Part shown: positions 61,132 to 64,000 of the stretch, piece by piece | How positions within the stretch are numbered: position 1 is the stretch's first letter | Layout: the number at the start of each line of letters is the position of its first letter | Assembly: GCA_030066015.1 (NCBI GenBank) | Contig: JASJCL010000001.1 | Coordinates: 16,897 to 80,896, forward strand | Length of the DNA: 64,000 bases | Origin: Desulfosarcinaceae bacterium | GTDB taxonomy: Bacteria > Desulfobacterota > Desulfobacteria > Desulfobacterales > Desulfosarcinaceae | Direction: 5' to 3' | The notes under the pieces: generated by a model | The model's input: the letters and a program-made list of their open reading frames with translations, nothing else | What the model was told of the DNA's origin: nothing | Databases searched by the model: none | Position numbers and translations under genes: made by a program

Positions 61132-64000
61132 ACGCCCGGGCACAGCGGAAGAGCGCCGCGCCGCAGGCAGAGCGCAGCGATCCCGAGGCAGTGGGCGCCA
61201 ACAACCGCTTCCGCCGCCAGGCAGATCCATCCCCAACGGCCAAACAGGCGAAGATCATCCCCCTTCCCACTGCCGAGACGCCGATCCGATCGACCGGATC
61301 GGCACCGTCCGAAGGCGCTGCCACTGCGACGGTGGCGGTACCGACAACGGATAAACCATCCTCAGGAGACGCCCAATCGACGCCGGCACCCTCGACCGGT
61401 CCCTCCCCAGCCCCCGAGCGACCCCTGGATGTCTTCGCCGAGGCGACCCCCACCGAAAAGATCCGCCGCTTTCCCGCCCTGGGTCCTGCCTTGGGCAAAC
61501 AGATCCAGACGGAGAAAAGCGATGCCGCCAGCGATGCGGCCTCAGTGCGGATCGATCTGCCGGGGCCCCAGGAGACGGCGCCGCCGCCAGCATTGACCGT
61601 CCCAAAAGCGTCGAAGACCGCCATCGACCTGCCGCGGGGCGAAACGTCGCCCGTGAAAGATGCCGCAGCGCCGACCGCTGGCGGTCCCCATCAACAGGCA
61701 AAGCTCACCGAGGCCCAGCTGGGGGCCAGTGCCGAGGATATGGCCGGGCGCCACTCCCAGGTCGATGCAGCAATTGATGATATCGAGACCACGGCCGCCA
61801 TCCGCACGTCGGCGGGACCGGCGCCCGAGCTTCCTCTGAGAGGCGCCAGCGATCCCGAGCGCGCCACCGCCATGGATGGCGCGGCAGGAGACCTCATGGA
61901 CGGGGAGACCGCGGCCCAGCGGCAGTGGACGGCGCGCACCAAAGCGCAAGTGCAGGCACCACCGGTGGGCATGGGCGGTGAGGCGCCTGTGGCAGTGGAT
62001 ACCACTCCCGCGGAGATCCCGGCGACCCGGGTACCGGGCGATGCCCAGGCTTACGCAGAGGCCGAGCTGCCCGAGACCGTGCGCACCGCCGCCGATAGCC
62101 GCCTGGCCGCCCAAATGCAGACCGGGGTGGAGGGCGCCAGGGCGGACGCCCTCGCTGCCGAAACCGCCCGGGACACGGAGTTGCAGACGGCCGGCAGTGA
62201 CCACGAAGCGTCCCTGGAGACGGCCCGCACCCAGGCGCTCGAAGAACGTAAGGCCGCCTACAAAGCGGCCGGCGGCGAACTGAACGATTCCGCAAATACA
62301 GTGGACAGGCAGCTGGCCGAGGTGGACAAAGAGCATCGCGGCGAGGTGACCAAGGAGGCAGGGGCGGTGACCGGGAAGGTTCAACGCCGGGCCGAAGATG
62401 ATCGCAAGGGCGCCCAGGACCAGTTGAACCAGGCCGAAACCGACGCGCGCAAAAAGAAAAAGGCGGCGGAAAAAGAGGCCCGCCATGAGAAAGGCAAACT
62501 CGTAAAGCAGCAAGGCAAGCCGAGCTGGTGGGACCAGGCCGTGGACTGGATCCGATCGGCCGTCAACGACCTGGTGGACAAGATCAACACCCTGTTCAAC
62601 AAGCTGCGCAAAGCGATCCGTAAGATCATCGCTGATGCCCGAGACGCCGCCGTGGCGCTGCTGGAGAAGGGGCGCCAGTGGATCGTGGCAAAACTGGACA
62701 ACTACCAGAAATGGCTCAAAGAACAGATCAACCGCTATCTGGGTGCCTTTCCCGCCATCCAGGGGCTGCTGCTCAAAGCCGTCGATCTCTACTTCGGGGC
62801 CCTCAAGAGTGCCGTCAACCGGGTGGCCGAGGGGCTCAAGGCCGCCGTTACCCAACTGGCCAACCTCTATGCCGCCCTGCTGGACAAGATCCTGGCCGTC
62901 TACCAGAGGGTGCTCACCACCGTGGTGCAGGTATACGGGGCCATCCTCACCGGCAACTTCAAGGAGGCCTTCCGTATCGCCATCATCAGCGCCTGCGAAA
63001 TCGCCAAGGTGGACCCGAATCCCGTGCTGGCTTTCGTGGACCGCGCCGGGGAACTCGCCCAACGCGCCCTGATGCACCTGATCCAGTTCTGGTTCAATGT
63101 GGGCAGCGCCATCGGCAAAGGGATTAAGCAGTTCGGCGCCAACATCAAAAAGCACCTCATCGGCGGCATCATCGGCTGGCTCACCGGCGCCCTGGGGGAC
63201 AGCGGCATCGAAATCCCCCAACAATTCGATCTCAAAGGGGTGCTGCGGCTGGTGATGAGCGTCATGGGCCTCACCTACGACCGCATTCGCCGCAAGGTGG
63301 TCAAACGGCTGGGACCCGGTGGAGAAACCGCCGTGGGGCGCATGGAGAAGGCCGCCGGCCTCATGCGGCGCCTGGCCACCGAAGGGCCCCTGGCCCTCTG
63401 GGAAGACCTCAAAAAGGCGGTCAGCGAGCTGCCCAAACTCCTCATGGCCGCCCTGGCCAAGTGGCTGAGCATCGCCATCATCAAGGAGGCCACCATCTGG
63501 CTCCTGGCCCTGGTCTTCCCGGTCTCGGCGGTACTCAAGATCGTCAAGTTGCTCTTCGACCTGGTGCAGTTCCTCATTGAACGCTTTCGCCAGATCGTGG
63601 ACTTCGTCAAGAGCGTCTATAACGCCATCAAGGAGATTATCCTGGGCAATGTGCAGAAAGCGGCCGACGCCATCGAAAGCGCCATGGCCCGCAGCCTGCC
63701 GGTGATCATCAGCTTCCTGGCCAGCCTCATCGGCTTGGGCGGCATCGGCAAGGCCGTGCGCGGCGTCATCACCAAGCTGCGCCGGCCCATCGACAAGGTG
63801 GTCGACAAGGTGATCAAGAAACTGGTCAAACTGGGCCGCCGCTTCGTGGCCAAAGGCAAGGCCGCCGCCAAGAAGCTGCGCCGCTGGTGGCAGGCCCGCC
63901 GCCGCTTCACCACCAAGGGCGGCGAGGCCCACGAGATCAGCTTCAAGGGAGAGGGCAAGCGCGCCCGCCTGATGGTGAAGAGCACGCCCAAAACCTACCA
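61128..64000 (+). CDS. Giant helical eCIS-associated protein, probable effector (3' end outside window)
   Basis: 957 residues are visible, with no stop before the edge. ATG 61128 overlaps the preceding stop and follows GAGGAG. Residues 1-300 are Ala/Pro/Thr-rich and low in complexity. A charged helical/coiled-coil stretch follows (about 340-460, rich in Glu, Ala, Lys). A long helical region with amphipathic and hydrophobic segments comes next (WWDQAVDWIRSAVNDLV; IIGWLTGALGDSG; FLASLIGLGGIGKAV). The last visible part, KGGEAHEISFKGEGKRARLM, resembles the linker preceding variable C-terminal toxin domains of eCIS effectors. A tape-measure role is the alternative. There is no HExxH (DUF4157) motif in the visible N-terminus. 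Confidence 0.75.
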   Translation, partial: MNARAQRKSAAPQAERSDPEAVGANNRFRRQADPSPTAKQAKIIPLPTAETPIRSTGSAPSEGAATATVAVPTTDKPSSGDAQSTPAPSTGPSPAPERPLDVFAEATPTEKIRRFPALGPALGKQIQTEKSDAASDAASVRIDLPGPQETAPPPALTVPKASKTAIDLPRGETSPVKDAAAPTAGGPHQQAKLTEAQLGASAEDMAGRHSQVDAAIDDIETTAAIRTSAGPAPELPLRGASDPERATAMDGAAGDLMDGETAAQRQWTARTKAQVQAPPVGMGGEAPVAVDTTPAEIPATRVPGDAQAYAEAELPETVRTAADSRLAAQMQTGVEGARADALAAETARDTELQTAGSDHEASLETARTQALEERKAAYKAAGGELNDSANTVDRQLAEVDKEHRGEVTKEAGAVTGKVQRRAEDDRKGAQDQLNQAETDARKKKKAAEKEARHEKGKLVKQQGKPSWWDQAVDWIRSAVNDLVDKINTLFNKLRKAIRKIIADARDAAVALLEKGRQWIVAKLDNYQKWLKEQINRYLGAFPAIQGLLLKAVDLYFGALKSAVNRVAEGLKAAVTQLANLYAALLDKILAVYQRVLTTVVQVYGAILTGNFKEAFRIAIISACEIAKVDPNPVLAFVDRAGELAQRALMHLIQFWFNVGSAIGKGIKQFGANIKKHLIGGIIGWLTGALGDSGIEIPQQFDLKGVLRLVMSVMGLTYDRIRRKVVKRLGPGGETAVGRMEKAAGLMRRLATEGPLALWEDLKKAVSELPKLLMAALAKWLSIAIIKEATIWLLALVFPVSAVLKIVKLLFDLVQFLIERFRQIVDFVKSVYNAIKEIILGNVQKAADAIESAMARSLPVIISFLASLIGLGGIGKAVRGVITKLRRPIDKVVDKVIKKLVKLGRRFVAKGKAAAKKLRRWWQARRRFTTKGGEAHEISFKGEGKRARLMVKSTPKTY

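Noticed and set aside
61128..62000. DUF4157 (HExxH) metalloprotease domain at the start of the giant eCIS protein
   Set aside because: Expected in many eCIS effectors, but no HExxH motif appears in the translated N-terminus.
61542..63932. 796-codon minus-strand open frame at the right edge
   Set aside because: The plus strand is open from 61128 to the edge, coupled to upstream eCIS genes with a good ribosome-binding site and helical protein composition; the minus frame has no features.

Overview
The window is about 64 kb of GC-rich, densely coding Gram-negative DNA with many GTG/TTG starts and short or overlapping gene junctions. Several traits point to a strict or facultative anaerobe: a tungsten/molybdenum-type aldehyde:ferredoxin oxidoreductase, a methyltransferase fused to its corrinoid protein, B12-dependent ethanolamine ammonia-lyase, an LUD-domain protein and ferredoxin fusions. 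A sulfate-reducer-like Desulfobacterota lineage would fit, but this is an inference from gene content and no marker gene was tested. No rRNA, tRNA, CRISPR array or insertion sequence was recognised.

Layout. 1-5511: a truncated PAS histidine kinase runs into a convergent HDOD/histidine-kinase pair, followed by a GNAT acetyltransferase. 5786-10329: a NlpC/P60-like peptidase, a PNPOx-type flavoprotein, a small molybdopterin oxidoreductase and a HerA-like ATPase. 10502-21392: an XRE-type regulator divergent from catabolic operon A, which holds a SnoaL-like protein, a complete sugar-type ABC importer, an LUD protein, a second SnoaL-like protein and EutB/EutC. An AT-rich control region with a consensus sigma70 promoter lies between regulator and operon. 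21457-23146: a PNPOx-ferredoxin fusion and an AraC regulator. 23486-46141: one unbroken run of twenty minus-strand genes headed by a LacI regulator and closed by an intrinsic terminator at 23413-23442 (operon B). 46803-51881: operon C, divergent from lacI, with a third ABC importer, a malate/lactate-dehydrogenase-family enzyme and an HpcH/HpaI aldolase. 52103-53155: murB. 53642 to the right edge: an extracellular contractile injection system (eCIS) locus, cut by the window end.

How the genes fit together. Operons A and B carry paralogous importers (same binding-protein family and same MalF-type periplasmic loop), each next to 340-residue two-domain SnoaL-like proteins of unknown chemistry. 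Operon B adds lactonase, isomerase, dehydrogenase, epimerase, aldolase, amidohydrolase and dipeptidase-like genes, then the corrinoid methyltransferase and the aldehyde oxidoreductase. This looks like import, ring-opening, cleavage and demethylation of a modified, probably methylated or aminated, carbohydrate-like compound. Two identical 14-bp LacI-type operators flank the lacI/operon C intergenic region, so LacI probably controls both B and C. All three transporter operons have a strong intercistronic hairpin between the binding-protein gene and the first permease gene.

The most novel-looking elements are the SnoaL-like/ABC catabolic modules, the fused methyltransferase-corrinoid protein, a dipeptidase paralogue with a degenerate metal site, and the eCIS locus. 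The last gene of the eCIS locus is a helical protein longer than 950 residues that may be a delivered effector, with its C-terminus beyond the window.
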